From contig CAZGBU010000009.1 of assembly GCA_964523945.1 (NCBI GenBank), positions 1 to 33,660 of the forward strand: a stretch of DNA of 33,660 nt, given 5' to 3'. How positions within the stretch are numbered: the first letter of the stretch is position 1; each line of letters opens with the position of its first letter. Below the pieces are notes generated by a model. It was not told the origin of the DNA and ran no database searches. It was given only the letters and a program-made list of their open reading frames with translations. Positions 15,096-23,381 of this stretch are shown here, piece by piece. This DNA comes from CAKTOF01 sp964523945. Lineage in GTDB: Bacteria; Bacillota; Clostridia; Oscillospirales; Oscillospiraceae. Position numbers and translations under genes: made by a program.

Positions 15096-16126
15096 TCGTC
15101 CGCCTCCCCGGAAACGATGTGGAAGCCTGCAGCCTTTTTCAGGCGGTTCTGCACAGCCCAGGCCACGCCGCCGCCCGACGGACAGCGCGCAAAAATATGC
15201 CCGGCGCCCTCGCTGTCGAATTGGCGCAGCGCCGCAAACAGGCCGCGCGCAAGCGTTTCCGGCGTGTGGGATGAACCATAGGCAACCGGGTTGAGCCCCT
15301 CATAAAGCGGCAGCTCCTCGGTAAAGCACAGTACTGCATCGCCCGGTGCGAAATGGCGGCGGACATAATTTGCCGCCTGCTGCGCGCCGCCCTCAACGAT
15401 TATGACCTCGCCTGCCGGGGCATAATGCCTGTACTTCATACCGGGCGCACGCGGGGTCGCATCCGGCGGCAGCTCGCCGGTGACAGCGGGGTCGACCGCC
15501 AGCGCACCGAGCAGTTCACGCAGCACCTCCGGCGTCACGCCGCCCGGCCGGAGCAGCTGCGGCACCGCGCCAGTCAGGTCGACAATCGTCGATTCTACCC
15601 CGACGCGGCACGGCCCACCATCCAGGATCAGCTCAATCCGCCCATCCATGTCGTGCAGCACATGCTGCGCTGTTGTCGGGCTCGGTTTGCCGGAAATGTT
15701 GGCCGATGGTGCAGCAATCGGTACGCCCGCGGCGCGGATCAGCCGACGTGTCACCGTATTGTCCGGGCAGCGGACCGCCACGGTGGAAAGCCCCGCCGTC
15801 GTCTGGCGCGGGACGCTGTCCCGGCAGGGCAGCACCATCGTCAGTGGCCCCGGCCAGAACCGGTCGGCCAGCAGTTTGGCCTGTTCGGGAATGTCATGGC
15901 AAACTGCGCCGACCTCGTCAAACGACGCGACATGAAGAATCAGCGGATTATCCTGCGGGCGGCCCTTGGCTGCAAAAATCTTCCGCACAGCGGATGCATC
16001 GAGTCCGTTTGCGCCGAGGCCGTAAACCGTCTCGGTCGGGATCGCAACAAGTCCGCCGGCACGGATCACCGCTGCAGCACGCTCGACCGCATCCGGCGCG
16101 CTGGCCGGAAGAAGCACGGTATTCAT
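15092..16126 (-). CDS. L-threonylcarbamoyladenylate synthase, Sua5 type
   Basis: The 344-residue enzyme makes threonylcarbamoyl-AMP from threonine, bicarbonate and ATP for the t6A37 modification of ANN-decoding tRNAs. The N-terminal YrdC domain (about 1-200) shows PTETVYGLGAN, the KGRPQDNPLILHV substrate loop, FWPGPLT, SANISGKPSPT and VESTIVDL. The linker APGMKYRHYAP and the C-terminal Sua5 domain (about 235-344) mark the two-domain Sua5 form rather than short TsaC. Translation is coupled to prfA by an ATGA overlap at 16123-16126. Confidence 0.94.
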   Translation of the reverse strand: MNTVLLPASAPDAVERAAAVIRAGGLVAIPTETVYGLGANGLDASAVRKIFAAKGRPQDNPLILHVASFDEVGAVCHDIPEQAKLLADRFWPGPLTMVLPCRDSVPRQTTAGLSTVAVRCPDNTVTRRLIRAAGVPIAAPSANISGKPSPTTAQHVLHDMDGRIELILDGGPCRVGVESTIVDLTGAVPQLLRPGGVTPEVLRELLGALAVDPAVTGELPPDATPRAPGMKYRHYAPAGEVIIVEGGAQQAANYVRRHFAPGDAVLCFTEELPLYEGLNPVAYGSSHTPETLARGLFAALRQFDSEGAGHIFARCPSGGGVAWAVQNRLKKAAGFHIVSGEADE

Positions 16127-17211
16127 ACGCCGTCACGCTCGCTTTGTCTGAGTTTTTCCGCCTGATCCGCGGCCAGCAGCGCATCGATCAGCTCGTCGAG
16201 CGCGCCGTCCATCACATCGTCCAGCCGGTAGAGCGTCAGACCGATCCGGTGATCGGTGACGCGCCCCTGCGGGAAGTTATAGGTTCGAATGCGCTCGTTG
16301 CGCATCCCGGTCCCCACCTGGCTCCTGCGCTCGGCCGAAAACGCGCCCTCAATGCGTTCGGCCTCCTTCGCATACAGCTTCGAAGCCAGCATGGCCATTG
16401 CCTTTTCGCGGTTCTGGAACTGGCTGCGTTCCTGCTGGCACTCCACGACCAGCCCGGTCGGGATGTGGGTCAGGCGGACGGCGGACGAGGTCTTGTTGAT
16501 GTGCTGGCCGCCCGCACCCGACGAGCGGAATACGTCCATTTTGACGTCCTCGGGCCGCAGTTCAACCGATGCCTCGTCCATCTCCGGCAGCACGGCGACC
16601 GTTGCGGTCGAGGTGTGGATGCGGCCGCCGGACTCCGTCTCCGGCACGCGCTGCACACGGTGTACGCCTGATTCGAATTTCAGCCGGGAGTACGCCCCGG
16701 TGCCGCTGATCGAAAACGCGGCCTCACGAATGCCGCCAAGCTCTGTCTCGCTGATACTCAGCAGCTCAACTGTCCACCGCCGCGATTCGGCGTACATCTC
16801 GTACATCCGGTAGAGCGAGTGAGCAAACAGTGCGCTCTCCTCACCGCCGACGCCGGCGCGGATCTCCATAATCACGTTTTTCTCGTCGTTCGGATCGCGC
16901 GGCAGGAGCAGGATCTTCAGTTCCTGTTCCAGCCGCTCCATCCGCTCACGTGCGGACTGGAACTCCTCCTGGCACAGAGCGCGCAGTTCCGGGTCGGCGC
17001 CTTCGCTCAGCTCGCGTGCGTCGGCCATCTGCCGTTCCGCCTCGCGCCAAGCGCGGAAATGCTCCACGACCGGCTCGAGCTCACGCTGTTCCCTGCGGAT
17101 GCGTGCCGCCGCTTTCGGATCGGCATAGAACTCCGGCTGTGCGGTGCGCTGTTCCATTTCCAGATACCGGTTTTCCACATCCTCCAGCCTTGCTTTGACA
17201 TTCGGCAGCAT
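16123..17211 (-). CDS. prfA: Peptide chain release factor 1
   Basis: The 362-residue class I release factor recognises UAA and UAG. The catalytic GGQ is at about residue 233 (SSGAGGQHINKT) and the stop-reading tripeptide of the PxT type (PET) is at about 188 in RVPETESGGRIHTS, which marks RF1 and not RF2 (SPF). The length is normal. The ATG at 17211 lies 6 nt behind GGAGG. The usual neighbour prmC, whose product methylates the GGQ glutamine, is not present here. It is the first gene of a minus-strand operon that runs on to the EamA gene. Confidence 0.96.
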   Translation of the reverse strand: MLPNVKARLEDVENRYLEMEQRTAQPEFYADPKAAARIRREQRELEPVVEHFRAWREAERQMADARELSEGADPELRALCQEEFQSARERMERLEQELKILLLPRDPNDEKNVIMEIRAGVGGEESALFAHSLYRMYEMYAESRRWTVELLSISETELGGIREAAFSISGTGAYSRLKFESGVHRVQRVPETESGGRIHTSTATVAVLPEMDEASVELRPEDVKMDVFRSSGAGGQHINKTSSAVRLTHIPTGLVVECQQERSQFQNREKAMAMLASKLYAKEAERIEGAFSAERRSQVGTGMRNERIRTYNFPQGRVTDHRIGLTLYRLDDVMDGALDELIDALLAADQAEKLRQSERDGV

Positions 17212-17236
17212 AGCGCGCCTCCTTTCGAATCTATTT

Positions 17237-17265
17237 AGTATACCAGATTTCTGCCGTAAAGTAAA
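17237..17265 (-). promoter_or_regulatory. Sigma-A promoter of prfA operon
   Basis: On the minus strand: TTTACT (17265-17260), 17-nt spacer, TATACT (17242-17237), 25 nt before the prfA ATG. Confidence 0.75.
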
Positions 17266-17323
17266 CCCGCCGGCACGGCTCCGCGCGCTTTCGGCGCAAA
17301 TTCAGCGCACGGACGCGGAGGTT

Positions 17324-17352
17324 TTGACTTGACGGCTGTTTGATGCTACAAT
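17324..17352 (+). promoter_or_regulatory. Sigma-A promoter of the 17.4-20.5 kb group
   Basis: TTGACT (17324-17329), 17-nt spacer, TACAAT (17347-17352), about 47 nt before the first start codon. Confidence 0.75.
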
Positions 17353-17398
17353 GAAGCCATACAGGGCGGCCGCGCCCCTGTGCGAAGGGATGATATTC

Positions 17399-17995
17399 AT
17401 GGCAACCATTCAGGAACTGATCCGGCAGGTCACGTTTGACGATGTCTGGCTCGAACTGACCAATATCTCCGGCAGCATTGACGAATACAAAGAGAGCTTT
17501 CAAAACATGTTCAACGACCTGCGCGATGCCGTGCCGGCCGAGAACACAGCGCAGATGACCGTCTGGCTCAAGCCGGCGGAAGAAGACCCGTTCGCCGCGT
17601 TTTATGATGCGGACGATGATTCGGACGAAAGTGCGGCGGCAGATGCAGACGGCGGCCTGCAGATCTATGCCTATATCCCCGGCGATCCGGACAGCTACGC
17701 CATCGGTGTCAAGCCGCCGGAACAGATTGCCGGGCTTTCCGTTGCAGACGAAACACTGCAGTCGTTCGCGCCCGCTGTGATCATTGCATACTGTCTGATT
17801 GAGATCACCTACTCGTCGTCACTCGCTTCGTCGACCTACGGCACAAAGCTCGACCAGGCCGGCGGTGGACTGTATGCGGCACAGCGCTGCGTCGAGGGCG
17901 GGCTGCAAAACCTCTCGCTCGATCATCTGCGCGAGCAGCTCGGCCTCCGCGACGAAAAAGAGGATCTGAAAGAAAAATATGGATTTCTGTTCTGA
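17399..17995 (+). CDS. Conserved hypothetical protein, possibly DUF6557-like
   Basis: The 198-residue acidic, soluble protein has no signal peptide or membrane helix. Its start, ATIQELIRQVTFDDVWLELTNIS, resembles a group of Firmicutes proteins that open with a short helix and a conserved Phe-Asp-x-Val-Trp; DUF6557 is my best guess, held loosely. A low-complexity Asp-rich stretch (about residues 83-98) splits two halves. The start is ATG 17399, 8 nt after GAAGGGA (17384-17390); the ATG at 17390 overlaps that site. The next gene starts 18 nt after the stop, so the two are probably one operon. Confidence 0.75.
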   Translation: MATIQELIRQVTFDDVWLELTNISGSIDEYKESFQNMFNDLRDAVPAENTAQMTVWLKPAEEDPFAAFYDADDDSDESAAADADGGLQIYAYIPGDPDSYAIGVKPPEQIAGLSVADETLQSFAPAVIIAYCLIEITYSSSLASSTYGTKLDQAGGGLYAAQRCVEGGLQNLSLDHLREQLGLRDEKEDLKEKYGFLF

Positions 17996-18012
17996 GAAAA
18001 GGAGATCTGCCC

Positions 18013-19683
18013 ATGGAGGAAAAGATTATTGATGCCGGCTTCGTGCGCCGGCCCGGATGGAAGCGGACTGTTCTGAACATAATACTCACGCTGCTCTTTG
18101 CAGCGGTGTATTATTATGTCTCGCTCCCGGCGCTGAATCTGCATGCGCCGGACTTCTATGCGTTTCTTGCGCTGATCCTGCTTGTGTTCATGGGATTGAC
18201 GCTGCTCAGCTCCGGCCTGGCCGCAATCACCGCCGGCCCACGCGAGGCAGCCCGCGCGCTCAAGTCCAACTGCAAAATTCCGCTCATCCTGCTCGCTTTG
18301 ATCCTTGCGGTTGTGCTGATCGGCAGTCTGGTCGGCGCGACGGTGTTCCGCGCCAGCGCATACAGCTCGATGCTCGTGCCGGAGAACGGCGATTTTGCCG
18401 CAGAGGTCAACCAGATCTCATTCGACCAGATTCCGATGCTCGACAGCGCCTCGGCCAATGTGCTCGCCACGCGCAAGCTCGGCGAACTGAGCGACCTGGT
18501 CAGCCAGTTTGAGGTGGATTCTTCCTCTGCGCAGATCAACTACCTCGATCAGCCGGTTCGCGTCACCTATCTCAACTATGGTGACTTCTTCAAATGGTGG
18601 AACAACCGTGCGAACGGCATTCCGGCCTACCTGATTACCGATATGGTGACACAGGAGGTCACAGTTGTCCGCCTGGACGAGGGCATCCGCTATTCCCCGT
18701 CGGAGCTGTTTCAGCGCGACCTGATGCGCCATCTGCGCTTCGCCTATCCGACCAAGATGTTTTCCGACGTCAACTTTGAAATCGACGAATCCGGTCATCC
18801 GTGGTGGATCGCGTCGGTCAGCACACGCACCATCGGACTGTTCGGCGGCGAGGATATCATCGGCGCCGTACTGTGCGACGCTGTCACAGGCGAGACAACC
18901 TACTGCGACATCAGCGAGGTGCCGTCCTGGTGTGACCGCGTGTTCACTGCCGAGCTGCTCATCGAACAGTATGACTACTACGGCCGCTATCGCAACGGAT
19001 TCTGGAACTCGATGTTCGGCCAGGTCGACTGCACCGTCACCACTGAGGGCTATAACTATATTGCGCAGGATGACGACGTCTGGCTCTATACCGGCATCAC
19101 CTCGGTGGGCGGCGACCAGGGCAACATTGGCTTTATTCTGGTCAATCAGCGCACCAAGGAGGCACGCTACTACTCGTGCGCCGGTGCAGAGGAGTATTCC
19201 GCGATGGACTCCGCCGAAGGCGCAGTGCAGCAGTTCGCCTACAAGGCCACATTCCCGCTTCTTTTGAACATCGGCGGGCAACCGACTTACTTTATGGCGC
19301 TCAAGGACAACTCCGAGCTGGTCAAGCAGTACGCAATGGTCAATGTCCAGCAGTATCAGATCGTGGCAACCGGCTCGACCGTTGCAGCCTGTGAGCAGAA
19401 CTATCTCTCACTTCTGGCCGAGAACAATATCCAAACCGATTTGACCGTTGACCCATCGCCGGCAGACACAGAAGAGATCTCCGGCACATTGGCCGAGATC
19501 CGCTCCGCCGTCATCAGCGGAACCACCTATTACTATCTCCGGCTCGAGGACGAAGACGTCTTCTATCGTATCAGCGCCGCTGACTGTGAAGCAGTTGTGC
19601 TGCTGAATGTCGGCGACATGGTTACCATCGCCGCATCCGCCCAGGCGGATGGCGGAATTGTCACAGCCCAGTCCGTATCCTAA
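18013..19683 (+). CDS. Membrane protein with large extracytoplasmic domain, function unknown
   Basis: The 556-residue protein has three predicted helices near the N-terminus (about 18-41, 46-69, 89-113), then about 440 residues that should lie outside the membrane. I see no catalytic motif. The external part is rich in Tyr/Trp/aromatic turns, for example YGDFFKWWNNRANG, FAYPTKMFSDVNFEID, QYDYYGRYRNGFWNSMFGQ and VNQRTKEARYYS, and its last 90 residues look like an OB-like beta domain (SGTLAEIRSAVISGTTYYYLRLEDED). It seems to belong to a conserved clostridial membrane family without assigned role. AAAGGAGAT precedes the ATG by about 7 nt. Confidence 0.82.
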   Translation: MEEKIIDAGFVRRPGWKRTVLNIILTLLFAAVYYYVSLPALNLHAPDFYAFLALILLVFMGLTLLSSGLAAITAGPREAARALKSNCKIPLILLALILAVVLIGSLVGATVFRASAYSSMLVPENGDFAAEVNQISFDQIPMLDSASANVLATRKLGELSDLVSQFEVDSSSAQINYLDQPVRVTYLNYGDFFKWWNNRANGIPAYLITDMVTQEVTVVRLDEGIRYSPSELFQRDLMRHLRFAYPTKMFSDVNFEIDESGHPWWIASVSTRTIGLFGGEDIIGAVLCDAVTGETTYCDISEVPSWCDRVFTAELLIEQYDYYGRYRNGFWNSMFGQVDCTVTTEGYNYIAQDDDVWLYTGITSVGGDQGNIGFILVNQRTKEARYYSCAGAEEYSAMDSAEGAVQQFAYKATFPLLLNIGGQPTYFMALKDNSELVKQYAMVNVQQYQIVATGSTVAACEQNYLSLLAENNIQTDLTVDPSPADTEEISGTLAEIRSAVISGTTYYYLRLEDEDVFYRISAADCEAVVLLNVGDMVTIAASAQADGGIVTAQSVS

Positions 19684-19737
19684 GCGCGGGAGTGCGTTAC
19701 CGGTGCCCTTCCGCAGCACATGCGCAGGTGATGCACT

Positions 19738-20463
19738 TTGAAACACAACAATTGGCGCGGCCCCATGCTCGGGGCCGCGCTGCTTCTTTTTGCATTCCAT
19801 CTATTTCCTGTCCAAACCACCGCAGCAGACGCCGCTGAAGCCGGTGGGACAGCTGCGCGCTATCTTGCGCTGACATTTGACGACGGCCCATCCGGCAAGG
19901 CAACCGAATACCTGCTCGCCGGCCTGCGGGAGCGCGGCGTACGGGCGACGTTCTTCCTGTGCGGCTATCGGATGGAACAGTTCCCCTCGCTCGTCTGGCA
20001 GATCGCGGACGAGGGGCATGAGCTGGCCATTCACGGCTACAGCCATGCACACATGAATACCATGGCGCAGTCGGATGTCGCCGACGAGCTGGCGGAGACA
20101 TCCGGACTGATTACCGAGCTGTCCGGCGTGGGAGCACGGTTGTTCCGCCCGCCTGGCGGATTGTACTCCGACGCCGTGCTGGCCGCAGCCGAAGAAAACG
20201 GGCTGTCAATCGTCCTGTGGAACAACGACCCGCATGACTGGAGTACGCCGGATGCTGCCACAGTCGCCCGCCGCGTTGCATCAAGCGCCAGCTCTGGTGA
20301 CGTTGTGCTGCTGCACGACATGTACCGTACCTCTGCCGACGCTGCGTTCCGCATCATTGACACGCTCGCAGCACAGGGATGGCAGTTCGTCACCGTCTCG
20401 GAGCTTGCCGCGCTCAAGGGGCAGACGCTCACACCGGGAGAAATTCTGACGTTGGCGCCATAA
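19738..20463 (+). CDS. Secreted NodB-type polysaccharide deacetylase
   Basis: The 241-residue protein has an N-terminal signal sequence (about residues 1-30, hydrophobic core MLGAALLLFAFHLFP) and a NodB domain. All five NodB motifs are seen: TFDDGP (about 46-51), HGYSH (about 99-103), RPPGG, WNNDPHDW and LLHD. Such enzymes deacetylate N-acetylglucosamine or N-acetylmuramic acid in the wall and protect against lysozyme or take part in spore cortex processing; the exact substrate is not clear. The start is TTG 19738, with AGGTGAT at 19725-19731 matching the 16S tail, 6 nt upstream. It lies 54 nt behind the membrane protein gene and probably in the same operon. Confidence 0.92.
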   Translation: MKHNNWRGPMLGAALLLFAFHLFPVQTTAADAAEAGGTAARYLALTFDDGPSGKATEYLLAGLRERGVRATFFLCGYRMEQFPSLVWQIADEGHELAIHGYSHAHMNTMAQSDVADELAETSGLITELSGVGARLFRPPGGLYSDAVLAAAEENGLSIVLWNNDPHDWSTPDAATVARRVASSASSGDVVLLHDMYRTSADAAFRIIDTLAAQGWQFVTVSELAALKGQTLTPGEILTLAP

Positions 20464-20494
20464 AGCGCGCGGCAGCCATTTGCTGCCGCGCGCT
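20464..20494. terminator. Hairpin terminator between convergent genes
   Basis: A 13-bp stem (20464-20476 with 20482-20494) and a 5-nt loop sit directly behind the deacetylase stop. The T tract is poor on both strands, so strength is uncertain. Confidence 0.7.
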
Positions 20495-20520
20495 GCAGTC
20501 TGTCTGGCGTGTTCAGGATC

Positions 20521-21672
20521 CTACATCATCTCAAAAAACGAATCAATCTCTGCCGCCGTTGCCTGTACCGACCCCTGGGCAAAGCCGCCACGGCCGCCGC
20601 CGCGGCCATGCAGCGCCTCGTTCAGCGCGCGCACCAGCGCGCTGACGTCGCCCGATGGATCTCCGACGGCATATTTGTATCCGTCGCCATCGGCGCCGGC
20701 AAATACCGCGCACCGGCCGCCGCATGTGGCAAGCACTGCATCGGCCAGACGGCGCACCGCGTCCGGCCGCATTGGCCCGCGGATCATATAGGTGTCACCG
20801 CAGTTGGCATTGTCCTTTGCAATGCGCGCAAAGGATTCGTTCTCCAACTCCGTCACGCGCTGTGCCAGCGCGGCCTTTTCCGCAAGCGTCCGCTCGACCA
20901 GTTCCGCCGTCTGGTGCAACTTTGCGCTGAGCAGCACAGACACACGGTGGTTCTGCTCTGCGCTCATCCAGGCAAAATCGAACGCGCGCCTGCCACAGAG
21001 CAGCTCGATGCGCACACCCGCGTGGAACTTCTGGCAGCTGACGGCCTGGATCAGGCCAATCTGCCCGGCGGTGCGGACATGCGTTCCACAGCAGGCGCAC
21101 ACGTCGCTGCCCGGGAAGCGGACAATCCGCACCGCCCCGGTCAGCGTCTTCTTGCTGCGATAATCCAGCGCGGCCAGCTCCGTCTCGGACGGATAGAAGA
21201 TCTCGACCGGTTCGTCGCGCCAGACGGCCTCATTTGCACGCAGCTCAATCGCGCGCAGCCCTGCCTCATCAATCATGCCGTCGAAGTCGATTGTCACTGT
21301 CTCCGCACCAAGATGGAACCCGACGTTGTGATAGCCATAGGTCTGATAAACCAGTCCGGAAAAGATATGCTCGCCAGAGTGCTGCTGCATCAGATCGAAC
21401 CGGCGCGGCCAGTCGATGACCGCCTCGATCTCCTCACCCGGTGTGAGCGGCGCGTCGCAGTAGTGGACCACCTCACCGCTGCGCTCGTGCGTATCGGTGA
21501 CGCGCACCGCACCGAGCCGCCCGGTGTCGCCCGGCTGGCCGCCGCCCTCGGGATAAAATACCGTCCGGTCCAGCACGACTTCATAGCCGTTTTTTCCCGG
21601 CCTGCAGGAGACGACGCGCGCCCGGCAGTCTGCCCGAAACGCGTCTGCGTAATAGAGTCTTTCTGTTGCCAT
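20521..21672 (-). CDS. Alanyl-tRNA editing protein (AlaX type with DHHA1 domain)
   Basis: The 383-residue protein looks like the editing half of alanyl-tRNA synthetase without the aminoacylation core. The N-terminal part has FYPEGGGQPGDTG; the zinc site is HSGEH (about residue 99) plus CCGTH (about 194). A coiled-coil region (about 260-290) leads to a C-terminal DHHA1 domain ending in GGGRGGFAQGS. These proteins hydrolyse Ser- or Gly-tRNA-Ala in trans. ATG 21672 has GGAGG 7 nt upstream. The T tract of a terminator ends directly at this ribosome binding site, and there is no room for a promoter between, so expression probably depends on read-through from the ABC transporter operon. Confidence 0.9.
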   Translation of the reverse strand: MATERLYYADAFRADCRARVVSCRPGKNGYEVVLDRTVFYPEGGGQPGDTGRLGAVRVTDTHERSGEVVHYCDAPLTPGEEIEAVIDWPRRFDLMQQHSGEHIFSGLVYQTYGYHNVGFHLGAETVTIDFDGMIDEAGLRAIELRANEAVWRDEPVEIFYPSETELAALDYRSKKTLTGAVRIVRFPGSDVCACCGTHVRTAGQIGLIQAVSCQKFHAGVRIELLCGRRAFDFAWMSAEQNHRVSVLLSAKLHQTAELVERTLAEKAALAQRVTELENESFARIAKDNANCGDTYMIRGPMRPDAVRRLADAVLATCGGRCAVFAGADGDGYKYAVGDPSGDVSALVRALNEALHGRGGGRGGFAQGSVQATAAEIDSFFEMM

Positions 21673-21684
21673 TCCGATTCCTCC

Positions 21685-21713
21685 AAAAAATCCGCCCGGT
21701 TGTCCGGGCGGAT
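21685..21713 (-). terminator. Terminator or attenuator between ABC permease and alaX-type gene
   Basis: On the minus strand: a 10-bp stem (21713-21704 with 21699-21690), a 4-nt loop and six T. The T run (21690-21685) is immediately followed by the GGAGG of the alaX-type gene. Confidence 0.88.
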
Positions 21714-21726
21714 CTCAGAATTGGGC

Positions 21727-22470
21727 TCATTGCTTTGCCGTCTGAAGCTGACGCTGGTAGCGGCGCACCACACACGAAATGATAAAGTTGATCAGGAAAT
21801 AGATCACACATGCCAGGCCGAAGAGCACAAAAACATCAGAGGTATTGACCGTGCCGGTGCCATTGTAGCGGTTGGCGGTGGCGAGGATTTGCTTGACCCG
21901 CGCCATCAGCTCGATGGTCGCGACATTGGCCAGATATGACGAGTCTTTAATCGTGGTGATGACCTGGCTGAGCAGCGTGGGGATAATGCTACGATAGGCC
22001 TGCGGCAGAACAATATACAGCATGATCTGCACCGTGCTGAATCCCTGCGACCGGCCGGCTTCAAACTGCCCGCTGGCCACTGCGTTCAGACCGCCGCGGA
22101 CAATTTCCGCAATCACGGACGATGTGAACAGGATCAGCGCGATGGTTGCTTTGAACAGCTGGCCGACGTCGACGCTCGACAGACCGAAATGCCGCCCGGT
22201 GAACGGGCTGGGAATAAACACGAGGCAGATAAAGATCCACAGCAGCAGCGGCGTATTGCGGAAGATCTCAATATAGGCGGTGGACAGCCAGCGGAAAATG
22301 CGCGCTTTCCCCGTACAGTAGTTGCGGCAGAGCGCGAGCACAGAGCCAAACAGCAGGCCCACCACCACAGCGATCAGAGAGATGATCAGCGTAAATACCA
22401 GGCCTTTGGCCAGGTATTGCAGCAGCGCGCCGTTGGTGATCATCATCAGGCTTCCCTGCAGATCTGTCAT
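21727..22470 (-). CDS. Polar amino acid ABC transporter permease (second)
   Basis: The 247-residue inner-membrane subunit belongs to the His/Glu/Gln/Arg/opine permease family. Helices run along most of the length. The family segments YIEIFRNTPLLLWIFI and the EAA loop (AEIVRGGLNAVASGQFEAGRSQGFS), which docks to the ATPase, are clear. Its start overlaps the stop of the other permease by ATGA (22467-22470). The two permeases probably form a heterodimer. Confidence 0.93.
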   Translation of the reverse strand: MTDLQGSLMMITNGALLQYLAKGLVFTLIISLIAVVVGLLFGSVLALCRNYCTGKARIFRWLSTAYIEIFRNTPLLLWIFICLVFIPSPFTGRHFGLSSVDVGQLFKATIALILFTSSVIAEIVRGGLNAVASGQFEAGRSQGFSTVQIMLYIVLPQAYRSIIPTLLSQVITTIKDSSYLANVATIELMARVKQILATANRYNGTGTVNTSDVFVLFGLACVIYFLINFIISCVVRRYQRQLQTAKQ

Positions 22471-23270
22471 GATTCATCCACCGTCCCTTCCGTGTTGTCT
22501 GGGGCGGCATCAACCTGCCCGGAGGCGATCATGGCGTCAATCTCCGCATCGGTGATTTCCGGCTGCGCATTGGCCAACACCGTCACGCGCTGGTCGCGCG
22601 ACTTGAGGTTGGCCTCCCACTTGCTGGCAAGCGTCGAGAGCGGGAAACAGACAACAAAGAAGATTACGCCGCTGACGATATAAGCCGGCGCATAGGCGCC
22701 GCCGGTCTGCGCGCCTGTGACAAAGCTGTACGTCGCAGAGATCAGATCCGCACCGCCAATGATATACAGGCAGGAGGTGTTCTTAATGAGTGCGACCACC
22801 TGGTTGACCATGGGCGGCAGGATGATTTTGATGGTTTGGGGGACGATAATATAGTACATCCGCGCGATATAGCTGAAGCCCTGCGACTGCGCCGCATCGA
22901 ACTGTCCACGCGGAATCGCCTGGATGCCGGCACGGATAACCTCTGACATATACGCGCCATGGTAGATGCCCAGGCCGATCATACCGGTGCGGATGACACC
23001 GAGGCTGTGGCCGGAAAAGGCCAGTGCATAGTACAAGAACAGCACCTGCAGCAGCAGCGGCGTGTTCTGAATGATTTCAACGTAGACACGCGCAATACCC
23101 CGCAGCACTTTTTTCCCGCTTGTGCTCATCAGGCCGATCACCACGCCGATGATAAACGCCAGGATCAGTGCCACGACGGCAGTCTCAATCGTGTTGAGCA
23201 GGCCGTTGAGGAAAGTATTGCGATAGGTCCAGATCGTTTGCCATTTATCGGCGCTCAGCAAACCATGCAA
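22467..23270 (-). CDS. Polar amino acid ABC transporter permease (first)
   Basis: The 267-residue permease has the family segments YVEIIQNTPLLLQVLFLYY and the EAA loop SEVIRAGIQAIPRGQFDAAQSQGFS. After the last helix comes an acidic cytoplasmic tail of about 50 residues (ITDAEIDAMIASGQVDAAPDNTEGTVDES), longer than usual. The start is the TTG at 23270, 7 nt behind AAAGGAGGG (complement of 23278-23286); an upstream in-frame ATG (23357) lies before that site in hairpin-rich spacer sequence and is rejected. Confidence 0.9.
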   Translation of the reverse strand: MHGLLSADKWQTIWTYRNTFLNGLLNTIETAVVALILAFIIGVVIGLMSTSGKKVLRGIARVYVEIIQNTPLLLQVLFLYYALAFSGHSLGVIRTGMIGLGIYHGAYMSEVIRAGIQAIPRGQFDAAQSQGFSYIARMYYIIVPQTIKIILPPMVNQVVALIKNTSCLYIIGGADLISATYSFVTGAQTGGAYAPAYIVSGVIFFVVCFPLSTLASKWEANLKSRDQRVTVLANAQPEITDAEIDAMIASGQVDAAPDNTEGTVDES

Positions 23271-23291
23271 GCTGCGTCCCTCCTTTCTCCT

Positions 23292-23355
23292 TGCAGCGGA
23301 AGCGCCCGTCGTCCGCGTGCCTCCGCTGCAGGCAGGATCCGCGCTGGATCCTGCC
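23292..23355 (-). promoter_or_regulatory. Tandem stem-loops between binding-protein and permease genes
   Basis: Two perfect inverted repeats lie in the spacer: arms 23331-23340 / 23346-23355 (10 bp, 5-nt loop) and arms 23292-23300 / 23322-23330 (9 bp). Neither has a T tract. Stem-loops at this position in ABC operons commonly protect the binding-protein mRNA so that this subunit is made in excess; this role is inferred. Confidence 0.65.
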
Positions 23356-23381
23356 ATGCTGTATCACAGTTCAGCTGTCAA

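Noticed and set aside
20509..21939. Plus-strand open frame of 476 codons
   Set aside because: It is antisense to the AlaX-type gene and the permease end, and it crosses a strong terminator.
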